Below, one piece after another: positions 1 through 8,848 of a DNA stretch of 64,000 nucleotides (position 1 is its first letter; each line of letters opens with the position of its first letter). A program made the position numbers and the translations under genes. Source of the stretch: Egbenema bharatensis (lineage in GTDB: Bacteria; Cyanobacteriota; Cyanobacteriia; Elainellales; Elainellaceae); the NCBI RefSeq assembly GCF_048077055.1, contig NZ_CP182236.1:6014001-6078000 (forward strand). Direction: 5' to 3'. The notes under the pieces are model-generated. The model was not told the DNA's origin and did not search any database. It saw only the letters and a list, made by a program, of their open reading frames with translations.

Positions 1-381
1 CCGGGCACCAATCGCGCTGCAGACCGTTTTGTGCGAGCGAGCTATTACATCAATGCGATTCCGCAAACCGATGATCCACAAATTGCGGCTGCCAGTGTGT
101 TTAGCGTCATTAGAAATACCTCTGTGCCCTACGGTATATCTACGGAAGGTTTTCCAAACCTGTCTACGACACAGTGGAGAGTTGTTGCGGATCAAAAAAA
201 CCTGATTTACTATTTTGAGACTGCACTGACCCCCAACACCTTTTGGGTTGACCTGAACCGGGTTGACTTTAGCGAAAACAGTGGGGCCAGAGTGCTCAGG
301 CTCAGCAATGGCGAAGTCTATGCAGGTGAGGTGTCTGACGAGTTTGTCAGCTCAGAGCCATTTAGATTTCAGGGTCTATGA
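1..381 (+). CDS. Linear amide C-N hydrolase (choloylglycine hydrolase/penicillin acylase family), C-terminal part
   Basis: The reading frame is already open at base 1, so only the last 126 codons are present and the catalytic N-terminal Cys lies outside the window. The sequence begins PGTNRAADRF, the conserved segment before the RASYYIN helix, and runs through an LIYYFETALTPNTFWVDL strand to an F(R)FQGL end. The best internal evidence is the second, IS-interrupted copy near 51-52.8 kb, which carries the same PGTNRAADRFVRASYYIN segment and the same C-terminal layout. The family are Ntn hydrolases that cut linear amides (bile salts, penicillin V, acyl-homoserine lactones); the substrate here cannot be read from sequence. 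Confidence 0.8.
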   Translation, partial: PGTNRAADRFVRASYYINAIPQTDDPQIAAASVFSVIRNTSVPYGISTEGFPNLSTTQWRVVADQKNLIYYFETALTPNTFWVDLNRVDFSENSGARVLRLSNGEVYAGEVSDEFVSSEPFRFQGL

Positions 382-745
382 TCTGTAGCCCCTGGCAAGG
401 ATGTGATAAAAACAACGCCGTAGTACAGTGTAATACTGGGGCAAAACGGAAGACATACAGAATTTTGCTGCATCACTCTCTTCAGCAGGACTATTATGCA
501 AAGAAGCTATTGTTCATTCACCCGAATCAGGTGGTTATACAGTAGGTAATTTGTATCACTGCTTATACAGGGTGGTTAGACGAAGTGGCTCGTACAATAA
601 ATTGTCATGCGACGATCTCATTCCAGCAGTCACTGTTCCTAAGTGAGTATTCACGAGTAAAAACAGCAGAAGTTAGTAATATAGAGGTATTTAACCAAGA
701 CCCTACAGTCAGAAGGCTAACTGTCTGTAACCGTTGAGCGTGACG
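382..745. other. Intergenic stretch, no gene seen
   Basis: About 360 bp between the hydrolase stop and the start of the hsdR remnant. Frames here are short and stop-rich. The reverse-strand frame running into it from 1027 is a shadow of hsdR. No clear promoter or hairpin was recognised. Confidence 0.5.
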
Positions 746-2076
746 ATGACCGAACAAGTAATCGAACAAGCCTTGATCGAAAAGCTGGATGACCTCAAGT
801 ACAGCTATCGCCCGGATATTCGAGATCGCGCCGCGCTGGAGCAAAACTTCCGCGAAAAGTTCGAGGCACTCAACCGCGTCCACTTGACTGACAGCGAGTT
901 TCCTCGACTGCTGGAATCGATCGTCACCCCAGATATTTTCGCTAATGCCCGCCATTTGCGGGAGCGCAATAGCTTTGAGCGCGACGACGGTACGCCCCTC
1001 TACTACACCCTGGTCAACATCAAGCACTGGTGCAAGAACAGCTTCGAGGTGGTCAACCAGCTACGCATGAATACCGATAGCAGCCACCACCGCTACGATG
1101 TGATTCTGCTGATCAACGGTGTGCCCGTGGTGCAGATCGAGCTAAAAACGCTGGCCATCAGTCCGCGTCGTGCCATGCAGCAGATCGTCGATTATAAAAA
1201 TGACCCCGGTAATGGGTATGGCAAGACTCTGCTGTGTTTCATCCAGCTTTTTATCGTCAGTAATCGCAGCGACACCTGGTATTTTGCTAACAACAACATC
1301 CGCCACTTCAGTTTTAATGCTGATGAGCGTTTTCTGCCCCTCTACCAGTTCGCGGATGTTGATAACCAGAAGATCACTCACCTGGATAACTTCGCTGAGA
1401 AGTTCCTTGCCAAGTGCGCCCTAGGCGAGATGATTAGCCGCTACATGGTGCTGGTGGCTAGCGAGCAAAGGCTGATGATGATGCGTCCCTACCAGATCTA
1501 TGCAGTTAAGGCGATCGTCGATTGCATTCACCGTAGCAGCGGCAATGGCTACATCTGGCATACAACTGGTAGCGGTAAGACTTTGACCTCCTTCAAAGCG
1601 TCTACCCTGCTAAAGGACAACCCCGACATCGACAAATGCCTGTTTGTGATGGATCGCAAGGATCTCGATCGCCAGACGCGGGAGGAATTCAATAAATTCC
1701 AGAAAGGTTGTGTTGAGGAAAACACCAACACTGAAACCCTATATATCAACACGCTGGAAGTGGGCAAAGGGCTGGACGAGCAGGCGATCCGTGCGGGCTA
1801 TGAACGCTTTAAGGCGGAAAAACAGGACCGCGAACTGGTCGCCATTGCCACCAGGCACGGGTTGGAAACCACTGCCCTGCAAGCCTTCGTGGATGCGATT
1901 CTGCGCCGCATGGTGTTCGATGGCGATGCCCTTAGCAATCTGTTTGCGCCGCTGGAGTTGGGCTGGAAGGCTCGTACCAGGGCGGAACTGGCGCTGATGG
2001 AGGAGATTTGATTCCGCTGTTGAAGAAGCTGGCGCAGGGGCGGGAGATTTCGGGGTTAGAGGTCTATGAGCAATAA
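746..2076 (+). pseudogene. hsdR: Type I restriction enzyme R subunit, internally deleted remnant
   Basis: The N-terminal half reads as a normal HsdR: MTEQVIEQALIEKL start, an HSDR_N nuclease domain with the D-x(n)-E-x-K core in YDVILLINGVPVVQIELKT, then the motor domain with Walker A TTGSGKT and a VMDRKDLDRQTREEF segment. At about residue 332 (TETLYINTLEVGKG) it jumps to a C-terminal KGLDEQAIRAGYERFKAEKQ region, so roughly half of the usual 1000-residue protein, including the DEAD box and second RecA domain, is missing. A further one-base loss near 2008 creates a TGA; the next frame continues DLIPLLKKLAQGREISGLEVYEQ to a stop at 2076. A start at 746 is preferred to the TTG at 734. It cannot encode a working translocase. 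Confidence 0.85.
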
Positions 2077-2091
2077 GCAGGAAACCAAACC

Positions 2092-2364
2092 ATGAACAGC
2101 ATCTTGCAACAACTTCAACACCATGCCGCTGCCTTGCCGCCCGCCTTGCAGGCGGAATTGCTGAACTATGCCATCTACCTGGAGCAAAAAGCGCAGGCTA
2201 ACCCCGTCCCGGCTATGGACAGCAACCAGAAACGGGAACGCCTTGCGGCGGCATTGGCACAGGCGGCTGCCCTAAATCCCTATGGCGACGTTGCCGATCC
2301 CGTTGCTTGGCAGCGTGAACAACGCCAGGATCGACCTTTGCCGGGAAGAAACTATGCTGATTGA
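2092..2364 (+). CDS. Antitoxin-like small protein (DUF2281-type)
   Basis: A 90-residue protein beginning MNSILQQLQHHAAALPPALQAELLNYAIYLEQKAQ, the pattern of short VapB-like/DUF2281 antitoxins: an N-terminal helix followed by LPxxLQxELLxYxxYLxxK. The C-terminal half is rich in Ala, Gln and Arg. Its 3' end overlaps the start of the PIN fragment by 11 bases, the usual antitoxin-toxin arrangement. The partner toxin is truncated, so if expressed this would be an orphan antitoxin. Family assignment is by residue pattern only. Confidence 0.55.
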   Translation: MNSILQQLQHHAAALPPALQAELLNYAIYLEQKAQANPVPAMDSNQKRERLAAALAQAAALNPYGDVADPVAWQREQRQDRPLPGRNYAD

Positions 2365-2536
2365 TAGCAATTTGATTATTTATGCCACACAGCCGCCCTA
2401 TGCTTTGATTGCTGCAACCTGTCTGGAACATCAACTGCCTTTGGCAACCGCCAATGAGAAGGATTTTGAGTGGGTCGATGGCTTGACGATTCACAATCCT
2501 ATGCGGCAAGACGGAAAAGACGCATCAGGTCTATGA
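2354..2536 (+). pseudogene. PIN-domain toxin (VapC-like), internally deleted
   Basis: It begins MLIDSNLIIYATQP, the first strand of a PIN nuclease with its metal-binding Asp, then jumps directly to ALIAATCLEHQLPLATANEKDFEWVDGLTIHNPM, the C-terminal LATxNxKDF motif. The whole middle of the roughly 130-residue domain, including the conserved central acid residues, is absent, leaving 60 residues. The natural start is the ATG inside the antitoxin gene. It is most likely an inactive remnant. Confidence 0.7.
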
Positions 2537-2670
2537 GCAATAAGCAAGACACTAAGGGGATGAAGCCAACGGCACAACGTAAACTCGTGCCTCAACTGCG
2601 CTTTCCTGAGTTTCGGGATGCGGGAGCGTGGGAGGTGAAAAGAATTGAACCATTGAGATGCTTCTTCTGA
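2533..2670 (+). pseudogene. hsdS: Type I restriction specificity subunit, N-terminal fragment
   Basis: MSNKQDTKG... leads into KLVPQLRFPEFRDAGAWEVK, the hallmark opening of type I HsdS proteins (LRFPEF.... W). The frame then breaks into unrelated sequence and stops after 45 codons, so the target-recognition domains are missing. Its start overlaps the end of the truncated vapC, and its opening duplicates the sequence at the end of hsdR. No hsdM is present in the window. Confidence 0.75.
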
Positions 2671-2784
2671 TCTATGAGGTGGTACTTGAATTGCTTCTGG
2701 TGGGTGTCAAAAACGATCGCCAATTGTTAACTGGGAATGCTCGCCTGCTCAATCAGTGTTGAGGATGTAGGAGATTTTAGAAGA

Positions 2785-5114
2785 CTATACCGAACCTACC
2801 AGTTTCGGATCATCGATCGGCTGCATTCGTTCCTGCTGATAGTCCTCAAAGGTGAAGGCATCAACCTGAATCGCATCAATCCGATCGCGTTCGGCTTGCT
2901 GAACCAGGAGTTTTTCAGCTGCGGTGATGATGCCTGTCTGGTAGGCAAATTCGATGAGTTGATCGGGTGAACCAGAGGGGAGTTGTCCCGCTTGTTTGGC
3001 GGTTTTGATTTTGCGGGCGATCGGTTCAGCTTGATGCACCAATTCCAGGGCGTGTTCGATCCGTCCTAGAGCCTGTTCCGGATCGGTGGGAATGAAGATG
3101 CCTGCGGTGAGACGATCGCGCTGTTGTCCTGGGGTTTGCAGGATTTGGGCAACCTGATGACCGAGGCGATCGGACGGGGGAGTGCCAATGGAATTGAGCC
3201 GCCACCAGGACAGGATCGGATACCGGAACAGGATGCCGAGCAGGGGCACATCCAGATTGCTGAAAATCCCTTCAAAAGCTTGCTGAATCTGGGCAAAGGC
3301 GTATTGCATTGACCAGTGTACCAGGGGGAGATCTTCCGTTTGGCGACCTTCGGCTTCAAAACGGCGTAGGGTCGCTGTTCCCAGGTAGAGCCAGGAGAGG
3401 ACATCGGCAAACCGTCCAGTCAGCTTTTCTTTGCGCTTGAGGGAACCGCCGAAGGAAAGGAGGGCAATATCCGTCAGGAGGGCAAAGGTGGCGGAAGCCC
3501 AGGCTAGCTTGCGGTAATAGCGAGCCGTTTCTCCCCGCACAGGCGATCGCGCCAACCGTCCTCGCGTCAGGCTCAACAGCACTGTCCGAACGCTATTGCT
3601 GACCAGCGATCCCATATGTCCCCAGAAAGCGCGATCGAAGGCCGCCACATCCTTCTGGCTCAGGGACTGAATCTCCTGATACACATAGGGATGGCAGCGA
3701 ATCGCACCCTGTCCAAAAATCATTAAGGTGCGGGTGAGAATGTTTGCCCCTTCAACGGTAATGGAAATGGGCGTTGCGGTGTAAATGTTAGCGAGTAAAT
3801 TACGCGGCCCGCGACAAATGCCAGAACCGCCCAGAATATCCATCCCGTCGTTGATCATCTGGCGGGAAAGCTCGGTGGTGTTGTACTTGGCAATGGCAGA
3901 GACGACAGCCGGTTGCTCACCGCGATCGACGGCTCCACAGGTGTACAGTCGGGCTGCATCCATCAGGTAAGCAAACCCACCAATTCGCGCCAACGGTTCC
4001 TCCACTCCTTCAAACCGTCCGATCGACAATCCAAACTGTTGCCGCACCACACTATGGGCACCCACCACCCGCGCCACCAGTTTTGCCACCCCCGTACAGG
4101 TAGCAGGGAAGCTGACTCCCCGACCCGCTGCCAGGGTTTGCATCAGCATCTTCCAACCCTGTCCCGCCTGCTCCACCCCCCCAATAATCTGGTCGATCGG
4201 CAGAATCACATCATGCCCTTCTGTGGGCGAATTGTAGAAAGGAACGCCCATGGGGTCATGCCGTTTGTTAATCACCACTCCGGGCGTACTCGTCGGCACT
4301 AACACGCAGGTAATCCCCACATCCTCACCTTTACCCAGCAGGTTCGCCGGATCACGCAGGCGAAAGGCTAGTCCCAGTAAGGTGGCGATCGCTCCCAGGG
4401 TAATGTACCGCTTGCGCCAGTTCAGCCGTAGATAAAGCTGATCATCCGTTCCCCGAAACACTTCCCCGTGGGAGATTAAACTGGCGGCATCCGAGCCAGC
4501 CGTGGGTTCCGTCAGGGCAAAGCAGGGAATGTCTTCCCCTCGCGCCAGTCGAGGCAGATAGTGCTGTTTCTGTTCATCCGTCCCGTAGCGCAGCAGCAGT
4601 TTCGCGGCCCCAAAGAATTCGCTACCCCCACCGTTGCCACATGGGTAAACGATCGGGAAGCCAATTTCACCATCACCGCACTATACGCCAGGTTGGAAAA
4701 TCCCAGTCCACCATACTCCTGGGGAATCATCATGCCAAAGAATCGCTCCTGCTTCAGGTAGTCCCACACTTCAGGCGGCAAGTCTTTCCGCTGATAAATC
4801 TCCCAGTCCGTCGCCATCTGACACACCTGCTCCACCGGCCCATCCAAAAACGCCTGAAGTTCTGGCGATACCTCTGGATAGGGTTCCTCCAGAATGCGAT
4901 CGAAGTCTGGTTTACCCGTAAAAAACTCCCCCTCAACCCAAACATTTCCCGCCTCGATCGCCGCTCGTTCCGTCTCCGAAATCCGAGGCAATAATTTCAT
5001 CGCCTGAATTGCCTGCACGATCCAGCGAGTGATCAGGTTTCGTCTGATAGGTGGAATCAAGAAGAGACAGACAAGAAAAATAATTGCGATTGAGATCAAG
5101 ATAGCCAAATACAT
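2785..5114 (-). CDS. fadE: Long-chain acyl-CoA dehydrogenase FadE (one frameshift)
   Basis: This FAD enzyme carries out the first oxidation of beta-oxidation (acyl-CoA to trans-2-enoyl-CoA). The upstream part starts MYLAILISIAIIFLVCLFLIPP, a membrane anchor as in E. coli FadE, after an AAGGAGAG ribosome site, and continues through FFGMMIPQEYGGLGFSN. The frame breaks in a GGGGCC run near 4605-4611; the next frame resumes AKLLLRYGTDEQKQHYLPRLARGEDIPCFALTEP and runs to the normal C-terminus, including DILGGSGICRGPRN and ISITVEGANILTRT. Joined, it is about 776 residues, close to the family's roughly 815. It is the last gene of the fadDBAE operon. A single missing base fits a sequencing error or a recent mutation; it is listed as a gene because both halves are well conserved. 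Confidence 0.85.
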
Positions 5115-5136
5115 GATTCTCTCCTTTGGGAAGACA

Positions 5137-5193
5137 GTAGGGGCGCATTGCAATGCGCCCGTACAAAAAATTGCAATGCGCCCGTACAAAAAA
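5137..5193. repeat. Palindromic 23-bp tandem repeat
   Basis: Two direct copies of a 23-bp unit (5147-5169, 5170-5192), each containing the palindromic core GCATTGCAATGCGCCC, preceded by GTAGGGGCGC. They lie in the fadE-fadA gap. A little further on (about 5215-5245) is one copy of the GGTGGGCATCTTGCCCGCCC palindrome that recurs at 29.1 and 30.5 kb. If transcribed in the fad operon these would fold as hairpins. Confidence 0.7.
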
Positions 5194-5252
5194 TGGGGAA
5201 TAGAGAACCTCTTGTGGGGTGGGCATCTTGCCCGCCCAGTGTCACCTCCCAT

Positions 5253-6434
5253 TCAAACCATCAAATTCTCATACACCCCCGCCGCTCCCATACCACCCCC
5301 CACACACATCGTCACCATGCCATAACGAATTCCCCGTCGCTGCATTTCGTGTAGCAGGGTTGCCGTCAATTTCGACCCCGTACAGCCCAGCGGATGCCCC
5401 AGCGCGATCGCTCCCCCATTCACATTCACAATGTCTTCATTCAGACCTAATTCCCGAATTACGGCTAACGACTGGGCAGCGAAGGCTTCGTTCAGTTCAA
5501 TTAAGCCAATCTCCTCCAGGGTTAAGTTCACCTGTTTCAACACCTTGGGAATGGCAGCAACGGGGCCAATGCCCATAATTTCGGGGGGAACACCCATGAC
5601 GGCAAAGCCCATTAACCGCGCCATGGGTTGAATGCCTAACTCATTCACCATTCGATCGCTCATCAGTACCGTGGCGGCTGCCCCATCTGAGGTTTGGGAA
5701 GAGTTGCCTGCGGTGACGGTGCCTTTCACATGGAAGACAGGTTTGAGGCGAGAGAGAGCTGCTAAACTTGTGTCAGTGCGAGGGCCTTCATCCGTGTCAA
5801 AAATAATCTCTTTTGCCTCCGGTCTACCGTTGACATAGTGGGTTTCCCGCACGGTAATGGGGACAATCTCTGGTTTAAAGTGTCCTGCCTGGATGGCGGC
5901 TACGGCTTTTTGGTGCGATCGCAGGGCAAAGGCATCTTGATCAGCACGGGAAATCTGAAACTGGGTAGCGACATTCTCCGCCGTTAAGCCCATCGTGATG
6001 TAAGTCTCAGGAGCATCCGCCAGCAATTCCGCATTGGGGGAAAACTGGTGTCCCCCCATCGGAATCAGGCTCATCGACTCCACTCCCCCCGCCACCACCA
6101 CCTCCGCCTGGTTCAGGGCGATCGCCTGATGGGCCATGGCGATCGACTGTAGCCCGGACGAGCACAACCGATTCACCGTGCAGCCAGATACCGAATCCGG
6201 TAGACCCGCGCGCAATCCCACCACTCGCCCCAGGTTATAGCCCTGCTCGGCTTCTGGCATGGCGCAACCCAGGATCACGTCATCGACTTGATTAGAGACT
6301 AATCCGTCAATTTTGGTGAGTGCCCCGCGTACAGCCGCTGCTCCCAAATCCTCTGGGCGTGTATGGCGGAGGGTTCCCCGGGGAGCCTTGCCCACTGCCG
6401 TGCGAACACTGCTGACAATGTATACGTTTCTCAT
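5253..6434 (-). CDS. fadA: Acetyl-CoA acyltransferase (3-ketoacyl-CoA thiolase)
   Basis: This is the last step of each beta-oxidation turn: CoA-dependent cleavage of 3-ketoacyl-CoA to acetyl-CoA and a shortened acyl-CoA. At 393 residues it has the standard thiolase length. It shows the nucleophile C91 in NRLCSSGLQS, the GGVESMS loop, the NVNGGAIALGHPLGCTG active-site His motif and the CVGGGMGAA second-Cys motif near the C-terminus. It follows fadB by 37 bases on the same strand and precedes fadE by about 140 bases. The operon position favours a degradative role over the biosynthetic acetoacetyl-CoA thiolase (PhaA), which has a very similar sequence. Confidence 0.9.
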   Translation of the reverse strand: MRNVYIVSSVRTAVGKAPRGTLRHTRPEDLGAAAVRGALTKIDGLVSNQVDDVILGCAMPEAEQGYNLGRVVGLRAGLPDSVSGCTVNRLCSSGLQSIAMAHQAIALNQAEVVVAGGVESMSLIPMGGHQFSPNAELLADAPETYITMGLTAENVATQFQISRADQDAFALRSHQKAVAAIQAGHFKPEIVPITVRETHYVNGRPEAKEIIFDTDEGPRTDTSLAALSRLKPVFHVKGTVTAGNSSQTSDGAAATVLMSDRMVNELGIQPMARLMGFAVMGVPPEIMGIGPVAAIPKVLKQVNLTLEEIGLIELNEAFAAQSLAVIRELGLNEDIVNVNGGAIALGHPLGCTGSKLTATLLHEMQRRGIRYGMVTMCVGGGMGAAGVYENLMV

Positions 6435-6471
6435 GGCTCTATTCCTTGCTCATTCCTTGCTCAGTTCCCGC

Positions 6472-8838
6472 TCAATTCCTTAATGGCTTCTTCGTTTTCA
6501 GCATGTGTAAAATCCGGTCTTTGGTCTTTGGTTCGTCGATTAGCGGTAAGAAGTTGTCGCGTTCTAACCCCAGCAAGTAATCATCATTGACTTCTGAGGG
6601 AATGGTCAGATCACCACCCGTCAGGACATAGGCAAGACGATGGGCCAGGGTGCGATCGTATTCACTGATGTAACCGCCCTGCTGCATGACGTAAGCCATA
6701 TGTTCCAGGGTGGCTCTGGCGGATTGTCCGAGTACCGGAATCGGCTCATGGGGAGGAGGGGCATAGCCGGACTGATCGAGGCAAATTACCTCTTGCTTGG
6801 CAACATACAGCCGCCGGTCGCCATTGATCACCATTTTGGTGGTCGGAGCTAAGAAGCCGAGTTCTTTCCCTTCTAGGGCACTGTTTGCCACCTTGGCCAT
6901 GCCGATCGTTTCAAACACCCGCTTCAGCCAGGGTAGAATATCCCCCGGCGCATCGGAGATCGCCTGATGACCCGTCCACCGCGCCAGCCGCATCAAACCG
7001 CCGCCCGCCGGAATCAGTCCCACGCCCAGTTCCACTAAGCCAATATAGGTTTCGGCATCGGCAACCACCTGGGGACAAGCCATTGCCAGCTCACAGCCAC
7101 CGCCCAACACCCGCCCCTGAATCGCCGCGACGATCGGCTTGGGGAAATAGTGAATTCGCTGTACCAGGGTTTGAAACTGGGTGAGCAAATCGGCAATGCG
7201 AGAGTGGGAATGGTTAAACGGATTCAGGTTTTCCCATTGGGCAATTTTGCCGACCTCCGCCAGATTAATCCCCACACAGAAATTCTCGCCCTCATTGCCA
7301 ATCACCATGCCCCGAATTTCATCATGGGCTTCCAGCCAATCCAGAGCCGCCACCAGTCCGTCAATTACCTTAACGCTGAGGGTGTTTGCCTTGGAGCGAA
7401 ATTCGTACAGCACCACGCCATCGCCCAGATCCAGCAAAGCCGCTTCGCTGTTGTGCCAAAGGGTCGCCTTCGGATTAGACTTAATTTCTGCCAGGTGAAT
7501 TTCGTCGGTTGCGGCAGGCAGCGAGATGTAGCCCTGTTGCGGCAAATACAGTTGTCGCTCGCGGTAGAACTGGGTGATGTGATGCCGTTGCATTTCCTCA
7601 ATCCAGGCAGGCACCGTGAATCCGGCTTGCTGCATATCCTGAAGCACGGTTTCAAACCCCAGCACATCCCAAATTTCAAATGGGCCCAGCGTCCAGCCAA
7701 ATCCCCAGCACATTGCCTGATCAATTTCCAGGGGGCGATCGGCGATTTCAGGAATCCGATTCGCACTATAAGCCAGCGTTGCCAGAATGGACTGCCGGAC
7801 AAAGTCCCCTGCCCGTCCCCGGTGGTGATACAGCTTTTGCAGCCGTTCTGTTAAACTCGGATGATGCTCGATCCCGCTAATGTTGCCCAGGTTCAACGGT
7901 TTCGCAGATTCGTAATTGAAGGTTTTGGGATTGAGCGATCGAATCTCGCCCTCCACTTTTTTGTAAAAGCCCTGTCCCGTTTTCGCGCCTAACGATCCGG
8001 TTTCCACCAGCTTCCGCATCACCTCCGGCACCCGAAACATCTCCCGGCATTCATCCTGAGGAATGGCAGGATAGAGATTTTCCGCTACATACAGCAGCGT
8101 GTCTAACCCAACCAAATCCGCAGTCCGAAACGTAGCCGACTTGGGGCGACCCACCAGCGTTCCGGTGAGGGTATCAATTTCTTCGATCGTATATCCCTGC
8201 TCCAGCCAGGCTTTCAGTCCCAGCAGACTGACGAAAACACCAATCCGGTTGGCGATGAAGTTTGGCGTGTCTTTAGCAACGACAATGCCCTTACCTAAAC
8301 GCATCCGACCGAACCACTGCATTCGTTCTAAAACTTGGGGATTAGTTTCGTCCGTTGGAATCAATTCCAGTAATTTTAAGTAGCGGGGTGGATTAAAAAA
8401 GTGCGTTCCCAGAAACCGTTTACGAAACGATTTTGAGCAATTCTGGACGATCGCCTCAATTGATAAACCGCTTGTGTTCGTTGAAATGACGGCATCCTTC
8501 CGAACGGTCTGCTCAATTCGATGCATTAACTCCTGTTTTACATTAAGATTTTCTACCACCGCTTCAATCACCCAATCCGCCGCAGCGAGGCGATCGAAGT
8601 GTTCTTCATAGTTTCCCAGGATGACGCGCTTTGCCGTCTTTTCGGTGAAGAAAATCGGAGGGGACTGCTTCAAAGCTTTTTTCAATGCCCCTTCCACAAT
8701 GCCATTTTTATTACCCGTTTGAGCGGGCAAATCCAGCAGATGTACCGTTAATCCGGCATTGGCAAGGTGGGCAGCAATCTGAGTTCCCATCACCCCTGCA
8801 CCCAGCACAGCAACAGTTTGAAACGGTTGAAACAACAT
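6472..8838 (-). CDS. fadB: 3-hydroxyacyl-CoA dehydrogenase / enoyl-CoA hydratase (FadB/FadN-type fusion)
   Basis: A 788-residue bifunctional enzyme for hydration and NAD-dependent oxidation. The Rossmann fold comes first (VAVLGAGVMGTQIAAHLANAG, Gly13-x-Gly15-x-x-Gly18), then 3HCDH signature regions (VVEAVVENLNVKQELMHRIE; FFNPPRYLKLLELIPT), a second 3HCDH C-terminal repeat, and a crotonase domain from about residue 480 (GNEGENFCVGINLAEV; IQGRVLGGGCELAMACPQVVA). This order, dehydrogenase then hydratase, matches Bacillus FadN rather than E. coli FadB, which has the hydratase first. It begins ten bases after the fadD stop, indicating co-transcription. Confidence 0.9.
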   Translation of the reverse strand: MLFQPFQTVAVLGAGVMGTQIAAHLANAGLTVHLLDLPAQTGNKNGIVEGALKKALKQSPPIFFTEKTAKRVILGNYEEHFDRLAAADWVIEAVVENLNVKQELMHRIEQTVRKDAVISTNTSGLSIEAIVQNCSKSFRKRFLGTHFFNPPRYLKLLELIPTDETNPQVLERMQWFGRMRLGKGIVVAKDTPNFIANRIGVFVSLLGLKAWLEQGYTIEEIDTLTGTLVGRPKSATFRTADLVGLDTLLYVAENLYPAIPQDECREMFRVPEVMRKLVETGSLGAKTGQGFYKKVEGEIRSLNPKTFNYESAKPLNLGNISGIEHHPSLTERLQKLYHHRGRAGDFVRQSILATLAYSANRIPEIADRPLEIDQAMCWGFGWTLGPFEIWDVLGFETVLQDMQQAGFTVPAWIEEMQRHHITQFYRERQLYLPQQGYISLPAATDEIHLAEIKSNPKATLWHNSEAALLDLGDGVVLYEFRSKANTLSVKVIDGLVAALDWLEAHDEIRGMVIGNEGENFCVGINLAEVGKIAQWENLNPFNHSHSRIADLLTQFQTLVQRIHYFPKPIVAAIQGRVLGGGCELAMACPQVVADAETYIGLVELGVGLIPAGGGLMRLARWTGHQAISDAPGDILPWLKRVFETIGMAKVANSALEGKELGFLAPTTKMVINGDRRLYVAKQEVICLDQSGYAPPPHEPIPVLGQSARATLEHMAYVMQQGGYISEYDRTLAHRLAYVLTGGDLTIPSEVNDDYLLGLERDNFLPLIDEPKTKDRILHMLKTKKPLRN

Positions 8839-8848
8839 CGGTCTTCCT

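Larger units (their letters stand above)
2060..2546. repeat. 20-bp direct repeats flanking the vapBC-like remnant
   Basis: The same 20 bases occur at 2060-2079 and 2527-2546. Both copies cover the end of hsdR and the overlapping ATGAGCAATAAG start of hsdS (MSNKQ). The first hsdS start runs only ten codons (MSNKQ-ETKP-stop); the second continues into the real hsdS N-terminus. The toxin-antitoxin remnant lies exactly between the two copies, as after insertion with local duplication or recombination. Confidence 0.7.

Noticed and set aside
605..1027. 140-codon reverse-strand frame
   Set aside because: It is antisense to the hsdR remnant, whose protein is clearly recognisable.
7150..7854. 234-codon forward frame
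   Set aside because: Lies wholly antisense to fadB and resembles no family; it is a shadow of codon bias.
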